Under the pieces are notes generated by a model, which worked only from the letters and a program-made list of their open reading frames with translations, was not told where the DNA came from and did not search any database. DNA of 64,000 nt from MWEH01 sp035409945 (lineage in GTDB: Bacteria; Bacillota; Clostridia; Christensenellales; DTU072), in assembly GCA_035409945.1 (NCBI GenBank), contig DAONQC010000001.1, forward strand, positions 62,001-126,000, read 5' to 3'. Positions 37,483 through 46,070 of this stretch are shown here, piece by piece. The translations under genes were made by a program, and so were the position numbers. How positions within the stretch are numbered: the stretch's first letter is position 1; every line of letters begins with the position of its first letter.

Positions 37483-38058
37483 TTATACAGACATTATCTC
37501 TTTTTCTTTCTCAGTAGTTAATTCATCGACTTTTTGGACAAACTCACTAACCGACTTATCAACATCTTTTTCTGATACTTTTAATTCATCTTCTGTAAGT
37601 AGCTTTTCTTTTTCTAGCGATCTTAGTTTACTAATTTGATCTCTCCTAATATTACGTATTGCAATCTTAGTTGTTTCGGCTTGACTGCGTATATCTTTAA
37701 CTAGAGATTTTCTTCTCTCTTCATTTAGTTCAGGGAAAATTAATCTTAAAACCTTACCGTCATTACTAGGGAAGATGCCGACATTTGCGTCTATGATTGC
37801 CTTTTCAACTGTTTTTAATGCGCTAGCATCCCAAACATTAACAACCAACATTCTAGCTTCCGGTATGGTTATATTGGCCATTTGATTAATGGGCGTAGGA
37901 ACGCCATAGTAATTAACAGTAACTTTGTCTAATATTCTGGGATTTGCCCTACCTGCTCTCATTAAGGCTAGTTCATTTTTGTAGTTTTCTATCGATTTTT
38001 CACATTTTGCTTCAAGATCTAGAAAAATCTCTTGAATAAATTCGTTTTCATACGCCAT
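37483..38058 (-). CDS. frr: Ribosome recycling factor
   Basis: Three-helix bundle plus beta domain that splits post-termination ribosomes with EF-G. ALMRAGRANPRILDKVTVNYYGVPTPINQMANI and the KDIRSQAETTKIAIRNIRRDQ helix are diagnostic. 191 residues is slightly long because of an N-terminal extension (MAYENEFIQEIF). First gene of the frr-uppS-cdsA-dxr-rseP-ispG unit, with a good promoter 50 bases upstream. Confidence 0.96.
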   Translation of the reverse strand: MAYENEFIQEIFLDLEAKCEKSIENYKNELALMRAGRANPRILDKVTVNYYGVPTPINQMANITIPEARMLVVNVWDASALKTVEKAIIDANVGIFPSNDGKVLRLIFPELNEERRKSLVKDIRSQAETTKIAIRNIRRDQISKLRSLEKEKLLTEDELKVSEKDVDKSVSEFVQKVDELTTEKEKEIMSV

Positions 38059-38108
38059 GATATCTATCTCCTATTGTTTAAGTACAAGTAACATATTTAC
38101 TTTAAAAT

Positions 38109-38137
38109 AATATACCATAAGTAAGCCAATTATTCAA
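38109..38137 (-). promoter_or_regulatory. Putative promoter of the frr operon
   Basis: TTGAAT (38132-38137) and TATATT (38109-38114) with a 17-base spacer on the minus strand, about 50 bases upstream of the frr ATG. Spacing is ideal and both boxes match four to five of six consensus bases. Confidence 0.6.
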
Positions 38138-38288
38138 CAATGCAATCATTTGATAAGTCAATAGACAAAACAAATATAATACACTACAAAAACATAAACT
38201 CCACTGTTTTTAACTACGTTTTCATAACAAATAAAAAAACATCGTCTAAAATTACAATGTTTTGTATTACATTTATATCTTTTGTATG

Positions 38289-38315
38289 AAAAAGGGGTTG
38301 TGTTTTTACAACCCC
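38289..38315 (-). terminator. Rho-independent terminator after the tRNA operon
   Basis: On the minus strand an 8-bp GC-rich stem (GGGGTTGT / ACAACCCC) with a 6-base loop is followed by TTTTT. It begins 6 bases after the tRNA-Tyr CCA end. Confidence 0.9.
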
Positions 38316-38320
38316 TATGA

Positions 38321-38405
38321 TGGTGGGCAGGGATGGATTCGAACCATCGAAGTCTCCGACGGCAGATTTACAGTCTGCTCCCTTTAACCACTCGGGAACC
38401 TACCC
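38321..38405 (-). tRNA. tRNA-Tyr (anticodon GTA)
   Basis: Minus-strand class II tRNA with GGGTAGG/CCTGCCC acceptor stem (one T-G pair), loop CTGTAAA giving anticodon GTA, long variable arm, TTCGAAT T-loop, and an encoded CCA end. Last tRNA of the six-gene operon. Confidence 0.96.
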
Positions 38406-38417
38406 ATATATTTAAAT

Positions 38418-38493
38418 TGGAGCTGGCTATCGGATTTGAACCAACGACCTACTGATTACAAATCAGTTGCTCTACCAGCTGAGCTAAGCCAGC
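38418..38493 (-). tRNA. tRNA-Thr (anticodon TGT)
   Basis: Minus strand; acceptor GCTGGCT/AGCCAGC, anticodon loop TTTGTAA giving TGT, TTCAAAT T-loop, encoded CCA. 76 bases with CCA. Confidence 0.96.
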
Positions 38494-38506
38494 ATACACT
38501 TAGACT

Positions 38507-38582
38507 TGGTGCCTTGGGACGGAATTGAACCGCCGACACAGGGATTTTCAGTCCCTTGCTCTACCGACTGAGCTACCAAGGC
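38507..38582 (-). tRNA. tRNA-Phe (anticodon GAA)
   Basis: Minus strand; acceptor GCCTTGG/CCAAGGC, anticodon loop CTGAAAA giving GAA, TTCAATT T-loop, encoded CCA. 76 bases with CCA. Confidence 0.96.
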
Positions 38583-38588
38583 AAAAAA

Positions 38589-38665
38589 TGGCGATCCGGA
38601 AGGGACTCGAACCCTCGACCTCTAGCGTGACAGGCTAGCGTTCTAACCAACTGAACTACCGGACC
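38589..38665 (-). tRNA. tRNA-Asp (anticodon GTC)
   Basis: Minus strand; acceptor GGTCCGG/CCGGATC with one G-T pair, discriminator G as expected for Asp, anticodon loop CTGTCAC giving GTC, TTCGAGT T-loop, encoded CCA. Confidence 0.96.
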
Positions 38666-38707
38666 TTAAAGTCATTCATTTTTTACAGCATATACTAATT
38701 TAATTGG

Positions 38708-38784
38708 TGGTGGGCCTTCACGGACTCGAACCGCGGACCAGTCGGTTATGAGCCGACCGCTCTAACCAACTGAGCTAAAGGCCC
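38708..38784 (-). tRNA. tRNA with CAT anticodon, probably tRNA-Ile2
   Basis: Minus strand; acceptor GGGCCTT/AAGGCCC, anticodon stem GTCGG/CCGAC with loop CTCATAA, encoded CCA. The body (CTTTAGCTCAGTTGGTTAGAGC and GGTCC...GGTTCGAGTCC) resembles the known Firmicute tRNA-Ile2 whose C34 is changed to lysidine by TilS, more than elongator tRNA-Met. Initiator tRNA is excluded by the paired first base. Identity as Ile2 is an inference. Confidence 0.85.
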
Positions 38785-38802
38785 TCACGCATTTTATGCC
38801 TT

Positions 38803-38879
38803 TGGTCGGGATGAAGAGATTTGAACTCCCAGCCTCTTGGTCCCAAACCAAGCGCGCTACCAAGTTGCGCCACATCCCG
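38803..38879 (-). tRNA. tRNA-Pro (anticodon TGG)
   Basis: Minus strand; acceptor CGGGATG/CATCCCG, anticodon loop TTTGGGA giving TGG, encoded CCA. First tRNA of the operon, 24 bases from the -10 box of the promoter. Confidence 0.96.
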
Positions 38880-38902
38880 TTTGTCATAACGAGCACTTTG
38901 AT

Positions 38903-38931
38903 AGTTTACATTAAGATATTTGTATTGTCAA
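38903..38931 (-). promoter_or_regulatory. Promoter of the tRNA operon
   Basis: Consensus TTGACA (38926-38931), 17-base spacer, TAAACT (38903-38908) on the minus strand directly upstream of tRNA-Pro. Confidence 0.75.
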
Positions 38932-39029
38932 TCTTTTATAAACAAAATTAACCTATTTTATTACGGTGTTTATCAGAGATAAATATGTGATTATTTTACG
39001 TACTTTGACAAGTAAATACGTTAACAATA

Positions 39030-41189
39030 TCAAACTCCTCTACGCACAGAGATAACTTCTGGTAGTTCACTGAGTTTTTGTATAATTGACTCCAACTCAG
39101 CAGCTTCTTTAATTTCTAATCCTAAACTAATATGAGTTTTGTTCATTGGTTTTTTATGGATTTCTAACGAACTAATAGATACTCCCTTTGCGGCAAGTAG
39201 TGGTATAAAAGAATTAACTAGTCCTGCCCGGTCTTCACACTCCATTTTTAGATATGCGGTATATAGCTGTGTAGCATTTTGGGAATCAGCCCATTTAGCC
39301 TCTAATAAACGTTCTTTTTCCATGTTTTTAATATTAGGACAATCTATTCTATGAATGGAAACTCCAGTGCCTCTAGAAGCATATCCTACTATTAAATCTC
39401 CTGGTAATGGATTACAACACTTACTAAGTTTAACGAGAAAGCCATCATATCCTTCAATCAATATATTGCTGATGTTTTTCCTTTTTTTATCTTGACTAGT
39501 TTCAAAAGCAGGTTGAGGATTAGCTACATATTGATGTTTTACATATCTATCAATAAGTTTTGTTATAATTTGATTTGACGTTAAAGAGCCATGCCCCACA
39601 GAAGCATACATTTCGTCTAAAGACGTAATTGAATAACGTTCATTAAGATTTTGTAAAGATTCTTTTATGGATATCAAGTCCGATAAATTATACCCTCGTC
39701 TTTTTGCTTCCCTTTCAAGAATATCTCTGCCTAATTTAATATTGTCTTCTTGTTGAATTTTTTTGAAAAAAGCCTTGATTTTAGATTTTGCTTGTGAAGA
39801 TTTTACAATTTTTAACCAGTCACGGCTTGGTCCTTTTGCATTTTTTTGCGTCAAAATCTCAATAACATCACCCGTTTTTAATGTTGTGTTTAGAGGTACT
39901 AATTTCCCATTAATCTTAGCACCTACACAAGAATTACCTATTTCACTATGAATGCGATATGCAAAATCTAATGGAGTAGAATCTAGAGGTAAATCAATAA
40001 CATCTCCCTTAGGCGTAAAAACAAATATCTCATTGGGTAAAATATTTGTTTTAAGAGCTGCTAAAAACTCTGCACTGTCCTTAATTTCATTCTCCGACTC
40101 AACCATTTCTTGAATCCAGCCAATATGCTTATCGTGTTCAGAGAATTTTATGTTTTCTTTATTCTCTTTATACTTCCAGTGAGCTGCCAGTCCATATTCC
40201 GCCACTCTATTCATTTCTATTGTTCTTATTTGAATTTCAAAAACCTGACCAAAATTGCTAATTACTGTTGTATGAAGCGACTGGTATTGATTTGGTTTTG
40301 GCATGCTTATATAATCTTTAAATCTTCCTGGGATTGGTTTCCACAGCGAATGAATAATACCTAAAACAGTATAACATTGACTCTCCGTCTCAACTATCAC
40401 TCGTATAGCAATCAAGTCATATATTTCATCTAGTGTTTTGCCTTGGTTTTTCATTTTTTTATAGATGCTATATAAATGTTTTGGGCGACCTTTTATATCC
40501 GCCTTAATATGTGATGCGATAAGTTCTGCTGAGAGCCTATCTATAATCCTATTGACCATTGCCATACTTTCTTTTCTCTTAATTTCTAACTGATTAGAAA
40601 GTTCATAATAATCATCAGGGTATAAATATTTAAAACATAAATCTTCAAGTTCTATTTTAATTTGAGAAAAGCCTAACCTACTCGCAATTGGTGCGTATAT
40701 TTCTAACGTTTCTTTAGCTATTCTTACTTGTTTTTCTCTAGGTAATGATTCTAATGTTCGAATGTTATGCAAACGATCTGCTAACTTAATAAAAATTACT
40801 CTAGAATCATTTGCGATTGACAAAAATAATTTTCGATAGTTTTCAGTCTGCTCCTCTTCAATTGATTTAAATTTTATTTTGGATAATTTGGTTACACTCA
40901 TTACAAGGTAATGTATCTCATCCCCAAACTTACGTTTTAAAACGTCATCTGAACAATCGGTATCTTCAATTACATCATGTAATAAGGCGGCCGAAATACA
41001 CGCAAAATCGAGACCATAATCTACGAGTATAGAAGCGGTATTGATAGGATGGGTTATATAAGCATCCCCTGAAAGCCTAGTTTGCCCCTTATGACACTCT
41101 TTTGCAAACTCAAGTGCATACTGAATCATTTGATACTCTTCAGGAGCATAAGCTTCTTTACATTTAGTTAATAATTCCGATTCATTCAT
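39030..41189 (-). CDS. rel: Bifunctional (p)ppGpp synthetase/hydrolase
   Basis: Makes and degrades the stringent-response alarmone. The HD hydrolase domain is complete (ALLHDVIEDT near residues 69-77 and KLADRLHNIRTL), so hydrolysis is likely retained. The synthetase domain has GRFKDYISMPKPNQYQSLHTTV. TGS (EIFVFTPKGDVIDLP, near 395) and C-terminal ACT (residues ~640-719) domains follow. 719 residues is normal. Its stop is about 100 bases before the tRNA promoter; recJ is immediately upstream. Confidence 0.96.
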   Translation of the reverse strand: MNESELLTKCKEAYAPEEYQMIQYALEFAKECHKGQTRLSGDAYITHPINTASILVDYGLDFACISAALLHDVIEDTDCSDDVLKRKFGDEIHYLVMSVTKLSKIKFKSIEEEQTENYRKLFLSIANDSRVIFIKLADRLHNIRTLESLPREKQVRIAKETLEIYAPIASRLGFSQIKIELEDLCFKYLYPDDYYELSNQLEIKRKESMAMVNRIIDRLSAELIASHIKADIKGRPKHLYSIYKKMKNQGKTLDEIYDLIAIRVIVETESQCYTVLGIIHSLWKPIPGRFKDYISMPKPNQYQSLHTTVISNFGQVFEIQIRTIEMNRVAEYGLAAHWKYKENKENIKFSEHDKHIGWIQEMVESENEIKDSAEFLAALKTNILPNEIFVFTPKGDVIDLPLDSTPLDFAYRIHSEIGNSCVGAKINGKLVPLNTTLKTGDVIEILTQKNAKGPSRDWLKIVKSSQAKSKIKAFFKKIQQEDNIKLGRDILEREAKRRGYNLSDLISIKESLQNLNERYSITSLDEMYASVGHGSLTSNQIITKLIDRYVKHQYVANPQPAFETSQDKKRKNISNILIEGYDGFLVKLSKCCNPLPGDLIVGYASRGTGVSIHRIDCPNIKNMEKERLLEAKWADSQNATQLYTAYLKMECEDRAGLVNSFIPLLAAKGVSISSLEIHKKPMNKTHISLGLEIKEAAELESIIQKLSELPEVISVRRGV

Positions 41190-41214
41190 AAACTGTCATT
41201 GTTAAATTCTTACA

Positions 41215-43470
41215 TTATATATCATTAATAAACTTATATACTTCTGACGACTCTAGACGTTGGCACTTTTCAGTTATAGTAATAGCCCCGCCTTGCAAAA
41301 ATATTGCATTAATTTCTTGTAATATTATAATACAAATAATAAACTCTTGGAAAGTCATGGTTAAGCCTTTACTATGTAGATACATATAAATCTCATTAAA
41401 ATCAGAAAAATTTTTATTCTTAGAGAATGCATTGATAAACAAATAACACTGTTCAACATAATCTCTTGTAATAATTAATTTCATTGATTTATCATCATTT
41501 AATTCTATATATTTTAGCGGTATGTTTGTTGTTTCATAATATTGTCGGTTAATACTTTTAATAGCGTTTGGAGAATCGACAACAACAAGACTCGAATAAT
41601 AATCAAAATTGATATCTTCATCAGGTGATAAAACAATTGTATTGATCGGATTACGTGTCGAGAGCTTTTTATAAGCTTTTAGATATTTAGGATACTTTTT
41701 TGTCATTATATTGAAATGTTCTATAGACCAAACCAAAATAAGTTCACCAAAAATATCGTTAGGTTCATTTTTTTTTCTCTCCACAAGATACTTGTTTTGT
41801 TTAGGTAATATTCTTGAATAGTAGTTATAAAACAATTGTTCCCTTGGAATATTAAAATCAACGAGTTCTACATCTTGTATTATACAACTAGCATAAATTC
41901 GTTTGTTGAATTGTTTCGCATCAATAGTGTAATATATATTTTTCTCAACACTCGCTTCTAATATCTCCTTAAAATAAATTTTATTAAAGGCTACAAACTC
42001 AACTTGATTGCTCAATATACGTTTGATATGCGGGTGATTTTTTATCCTTTCAGTTTTAAACTCATTTATAATTGATTTAAAAACAGGTCGTTTATTACCT
42101 ACGCCAAAAGGTTCTAACAGTTTTAACTCATTAGCAAATGAAAGTGATATATCATTTATATCCATTTCAAACTCGTAATATATACTTGGTAAGAAAGTAT
42201 CTTGATGGTAGGTTTTACGCATATAACTATTGCAATCTTCAACAAATTTATCTAAATTAATCTCCTCTAACTGTAAGCCCGCTGCCATAGTATGACCACC
42301 AAAATTAGATAAATGTTTTTTATTATTATTCAGTATATCTAGTAAATCAACACCTATTATACTCCTTCCAGAACCTTTAATTAAACCATTAGAACTTTTA
42401 GTTAATATGATAGTTGGTCTATTAAACATTTCGACTAGTTTTGCTGCAACTATGCCAACAATACCGGATTCCCATTGAGGATCATATAATACTATAATTG
42501 GATTATTTGCTATGTCATAAAATAATAGCTTGTCCTGAGCTTCTGCTAAAGCTTTATCACATAAATTTTGTCTTAATCTATTTTCGGCATCTAATTCATT
42601 TGCCAGATTGCATATTTCTGACTTGTTGTTTGATACAAGCAATCTGAATGCTTTATTTGCATCTGTTAGACGTCCAGCAGCATTTAATCGTGGGGCAATT
42701 TTAAAGGCTATATCACTAGCATCAATTTCTTTATCTTTATTTTGCGTAGCAAGTTTAATGATCTCGAGTATACCAGGTCGTGTAATACCATTATTAATCA
42801 ATTTTAATCCTTCTTTGACAATAATTCGATTGTATCCTCGAAGTGGAACTATATCTGCAATCGTGGATATAGCACAGATATCTAGATATTCTTTTGCTTC
42901 AGTAAATCCAAATAAGGATTTAATAAGCATAAAAGCTACACCGGCTCCCGAAAATTCTGCTTCAACTTCATTTTGTAATTTAGGATTTACAACTATACAG
43001 TCTGGCAAAATTGAACCCGGTTCATGATGGTCTGTTATTAAAACATCTATATTTAGTTTTTTCAAATAATCAACTTCTCTGTGTGATTGAATACCACAAT
43101 CTACTGTAATTAGTAACGCAGGATTATACTTAGGTATAATGCGTTGCAATGTTTCGACATTCAATCCATAACCATCTTCTTCTCGTGATGGTAAAAAAAC
43201 ATCAACATCAACATCTCGCTTTTTAAGTGCTAAATATAAGATTGACGATGCTCCAATCCCGTCACAATCATAATCGCCATATATTAATATTTTACTTCTT
43301 CTAAGAATATGTGATTTTATTAATTCGGTGGCTATATCAATGTTAATTAACATTTCAGATTTATCTAATTGTTCCAATTTAGGGAAAAGGAAATTATTAA
43401 TTTCTAGAGGACTATGTAGTCCTCTATTGTAAAGAAGTTGGATTAAATTACTACTGTAGCTTTTAAACAT
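41215..43470 (-). CDS. recJ: Single-strand DNA exonuclease RecJ
   Basis: 5'-3' ssDNA exonuclease. The DHH motifs are intact: YGDYDCDGIGASS (residues 64-76), ITVDCGIQ, ITDHHEPG, and DHHA1 GGHTMAAGLQL. An OB-fold region follows. A ~200-residue C-terminal extension (from ~540) has no recognisable motif and contains many Asn/Lys residues. 751 residues overall. The first in-frame ATG is used; the unit probably continues into rel. Confidence 0.92.
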   Translation of the reverse strand: MFKSYSSNLIQLLYNRGLHSPLEINNFLFPKLEQLDKSEMLINIDIATELIKSHILRRSKILIYGDYDCDGIGASSILYLALKKRDVDVDVFLPSREEDGYGLNVETLQRIIPKYNPALLITVDCGIQSHREVDYLKKLNIDVLITDHHEPGSILPDCIVVNPKLQNEVEAEFSGAGVAFMLIKSLFGFTEAKEYLDICAISTIADIVPLRGYNRIIVKEGLKLINNGITRPGILEIIKLATQNKDKEIDASDIAFKIAPRLNAAGRLTDANKAFRLLVSNNKSEICNLANELDAENRLRQNLCDKALAEAQDKLLFYDIANNPIIVLYDPQWESGIVGIVAAKLVEMFNRPTIILTKSSNGLIKGSGRSIIGVDLLDILNNNKKHLSNFGGHTMAAGLQLEEINLDKFVEDCNSYMRKTYHQDTFLPSIYYEFEMDINDISLSFANELKLLEPFGVGNKRPVFKSIINEFKTERIKNHPHIKRILSNQVEFVAFNKIYFKEILEASVEKNIYYTIDAKQFNKRIYASCIIQDVELVDFNIPREQLFYNYYSRILPKQNKYLVERKKNEPNDIFGELILVWSIEHFNIMTKKYPKYLKAYKKLSTRNPINTIVLSPDEDINFDYYSSLVVVDSPNAIKSINRQYYETTNIPLKYIELNDDKSMKLIITRDYVEQCYLFINAFSKNKNFSDFNEIYMYLHSKGLTMTFQEFIICIIILQEINAIFLQGGAITITEKCQRLESSEVYKFINDI

Positions 43471-43496
43471 AATTTGTTGCTTATAATCAAAAATAT

Positions 43497-43515
43497 AGCC
43501 CGTGTAATACGGGCT
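43497..43515 (-). terminator. Terminator downstream of secDF
   Basis: A perfect 7-bp stem AGCCCGT/ACGGGCT with a 5-base loop in the 56-base gap between secF and recJ. On the minus strand it is followed by ATATTTTTG, an imperfect T-run. It probably ends secDF transcription; some read-through into recJ is plausible. Confidence 0.65.
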
Positions 43516-43526
43516 TTTATTGATTA

Positions 43527-44609
43527 TTATCGTTTAATACTTTTAGCCTTTTTAGGCGCTTTATTTAACTTTAAATTCATTAGTGTACCCCAAATGCTTG
43601 GTGCTAAAAATAAAGAGGAATATAACCCTGATAAAACACCAAATATTATAGGTAAAGCAAATTCAGTTAATGCCCTTACTCCCATCATTGCTAATATTGA
43701 TATTGTTAGTAGTGTTGTAATTGAGGAAAATATCATCCTAGTTAAACTTTGTGTTACTGATAAATCAACTAGTTCTCCTGGAATTATTTTAAAATTTTGT
43801 GCTCTTACTATAGCCATATTACTTCTAATTCTATCAAAAACGAGAAGTGTATTATTTATGGAATATGCAACAATAGTAATAAGTCCAGCAATAATAGCGG
43901 AATTAATTTGTATTCTAAATATTATAACCAATGCCAACATTATAATAATATCATTAATTTGTATCAAAAGCGCAGAAATACCACTGAAAAAATCGAATCT
44001 AATTGCTGTGTAAATCAACATTATTGCCAAAGCTATACCAACAGATAATGCGGCTTTTTTTATTAAATCTGAACTCGCTGTTGCATTAATTAATTCAGCG
44101 TTCGCTGTTACATTTTTATCTGCACCATAATCGGTTTTTAGCATGTTGGTTATTTTATCTTCTAGATTACTATTAATTGTTAACATCTGTGGTGTTTTAT
44201 CAGTCGTATTAAGATTTTCAATACTGCCATCAGGTTTAATAACTGAGTTTGGATAACGAATAATTATTGCGCTCGAACCACTCGTTTGATTTGATGTCAC
44301 TTGTAAACCTTCTGTTTCGATTAAATCTAACACGGATGTAACCGCTCTATCCTTATCTTCACTTTTAACACCAGTCATTTCTATTGTTAGTACTGTTCCT
44401 CCTTTAAAATCTACACCAATATTTGCAAATCCATCATATTTATTTCCAGTCTGACTGTATACAGTACCGCAAACTAATGCTATAAAAATAATAGCTAATG
44501 GTAAAATAAACCAATAAGGAGCATTTTGAAATATTTTCATTGGGGATTTTACACCAAGAATTTGATTTAATCCACTATTTGTTATAACCTTAGGCTTTCT
44601 TTTTTTCAT
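43527..44609 (-). CDS. secF: Protein translocase subunit SecF
   Basis: Membrane partner of SecD using the proton gradient to drive late export. The periplasmic loop (GVDFKGGTVLTIEMTG) and the membrane segments AALSVGIALAIMLIYTAIRF and LVIIFRIQINSAIIAGLITIVAYSINNTLLVFDRIR are typical of SecF. 360 residues. It overlaps the end of secD by 20 bases. Confidence 0.95.
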   Translation of the reverse strand: MKKRKPKVITNSGLNQILGVKSPMKIFQNAPYWFILPLAIIFIALVCGTVYSQTGNKYDGFANIGVDFKGGTVLTIEMTGVKSEDKDRAVTSVLDLIETEGLQVTSNQTSGSSAIIIRYPNSVIKPDGSIENLNTTDKTPQMLTINSNLEDKITNMLKTDYGADKNVTANAELINATASSDLIKKAALSVGIALAIMLIYTAIRFDFFSGISALLIQINDIIIMLALVIIFRIQINSAIIAGLITIVAYSINNTLLVFDRIRSNMAIVRAQNFKIIPGELVDLSVTQSLTRMIFSSITTLLTISILAMMGVRALTEFALPIIFGVLSGLYSSLFLAPSIWGTLMNLKLNKAPKKAKSIKR

Positions 44610-45945
44610 TTTTTACCTCCTTAAAGGATAAAGCGTAAAATGTCTCATTTTCATTATTGAGAGATAAGAAACAATTTATAATAAGCCTAGTGATTACTAA
44701 TGCTGAAAACATAGATAATAAGTTTCCTATTAACAATGTGATACCAAACCCTTTAATTGATGCAGCGCCAAAAACGATCATTACAATAGCACCGAGTATG
44801 GTTGTTACATTACCGTCTATTATTGCCGGCAAGCCCTTCCTAAAGCCTATAGCAACTGAACTCGGTATTCCTTTCCCTAATCCCCCTAGGCGTTTTTCTT
44901 CTTTTATTCTTTCAAAAACAATTATATTAGCATCGACAGCCATTCCAATACTTAGAATGATACCTGCAATGGAAGGTAGTGTTAATTGAACCCAAGGAAT
45001 TAAGGCTAATAGATAAATATAAATTATACTATAGATTATTAAAGCAGAAGATGCGGCAATACCAAAGCCTCGATAATAAAGCATAAGGAATAAAATTATA
45101 CAAGCTAAGCCAACAACACCTGCGATTATGCTTGCCTTCATAGCATCTTGTCCTAAAGTTGGAGAGATTGGAGCAGCAGATATTGGCGAGAGATTAACTG
45201 CAAACGTGCCTGCATTAATTTTAGTGGCCATATCCTTTGCGGTTTGTTGATTATAATTACCTGAAATAATGGCATTTCCATCTGTAATAGCAACATTTAC
45301 CTTAGGTTCCATAACCTTCTCACCGTTTATGTAAATGCCTATCGTTTTCCCGACATTTTTTTCAGTAGCTTCTGCAAACAGCTTAGCTCCTTCCGTATTG
45401 AAAGTTAGTGCTATTATGTGTTGCCCTTCATATATGCGAGCTGATGCATTTTCTAAATGTTTACTACCTGTTACTAACACTGTTCCAGATTCATCTTTAA
45501 ACTCAAGTATTGCGGGTTCGCCTAACAATTCAATCAAACGATCTGTATCTTGTATTGACGGAACTTCTACTCTAATTTGATTTTCTCCCTGTTTGGTAAC
45601 TGTTGCTTCTGGATACCCTTCATTAAACAACAGGGATTCTAAATTAGATATGGTGCCATCCATTGCATTATTTTTTTCTTCTGCATTAGCAAACTGTGAT
45701 AAATCAGCTTCATATACTGCATACATACCACCTTCTAAGTCTAATCCTAGCTTTATTGATTTAGAAATCCAATAAAAATCATAATTGCCTTTGCCAATTC
45801 TAAACGAATCTTTTTTATTCAAAGGGAAAATAAAAATTGCAAGGGTTATAGAAATAAGTGCAATAATTACGAGAATAATTATCGCAGTACTTTTTTGGAA
45901 TGCTTTCCAATCAGTAGTCTTTTTTGTAATTTTATTTTTTCGCAC
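44590..45945 (-). CDS. secD: Protein translocase subunit SecD
   Basis: Larger half of the SecDF export motor. N-terminal transmembrane helix, then IKLGLDLEGGMYAVYEADL (the conserved GLDLxGG), the P1 domain, and the helices with SIGMAVDANIIVFERIKEE, a hallmark of SecD. 451 residues. A strong promoter lies about 33 bases upstream. Confidence 0.95.
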   Translation of the reverse strand: MRKNKITKKTTDWKAFQKSTAIIILVIIALISITLAIFIFPLNKKDSFRIGKGNYDFYWISKSIKLGLDLEGGMYAVYEADLSQFANAEEKNNAMDGTISNLESLLFNEGYPEATVTKQGENQIRVEVPSIQDTDRLIELLGEPAILEFKDESGTVLVTGSKHLENASARIYEGQHIIALTFNTEGAKLFAEATEKNVGKTIGIYINGEKVMEPKVNVAITDGNAIISGNYNQQTAKDMATKINAGTFAVNLSPISAAPISPTLGQDAMKASIIAGVVGLACIILFLMLYYRGFGIAASSALIIYSIIYIYLLALIPWVQLTLPSIAGIILSIGMAVDANIIVFERIKEEKRLGGLGKGIPSSVAIGFRKGLPAIIDGNVTTILGAIVMIVFGAASIKGFGITLLIGNLLSMFSALVITRLIINCFLSLNNENETFYALSFKEVKNEKKKA

Positions 45946-45977
45946 GATTACTTTATCTCCATTTTAAAATCTTTAAT

Positions 45978-46006
45978 ATTATATATTGACTTATAATAAT
46001 AGTCAA
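45978..46006 (-). promoter_or_regulatory. secDF promoter overlapped by an inverted repeat
   Basis: TTGACT (46001-46006), 17-base spacer, TATAAT (45978-45983), on the minus strand. A perfect 8-bp inverted repeat TATTGACT-N9-AGTCAATA (45984-46008) covers the -35 box and spacer, which is where an operator would block polymerase. The promoter is well supported; operator function is inference. Confidence 0.7.
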
Positions 46007-46070
46007 TAAATAACTCAAAGCAAAAATTTTAAGTAAAAATATTTATCGGTTATTGTGATCATTGTAATTA

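Noticed and set aside
38232..38266. Possible hairpin (AAAACAT...ATGTTTT) between frr and the tRNA operon
   Set aside because: AT-only stem with a ~10-base loop and a mismatch; the strong terminator at 38289-38315 already explains termination.
38708..38784. Initiator tRNA-fMet
   Set aside because: The first acceptor pair is G-C, not the unpaired C1 typical of bacterial initiators, and the anticodon stem lacks the three consecutive G-C pairs.
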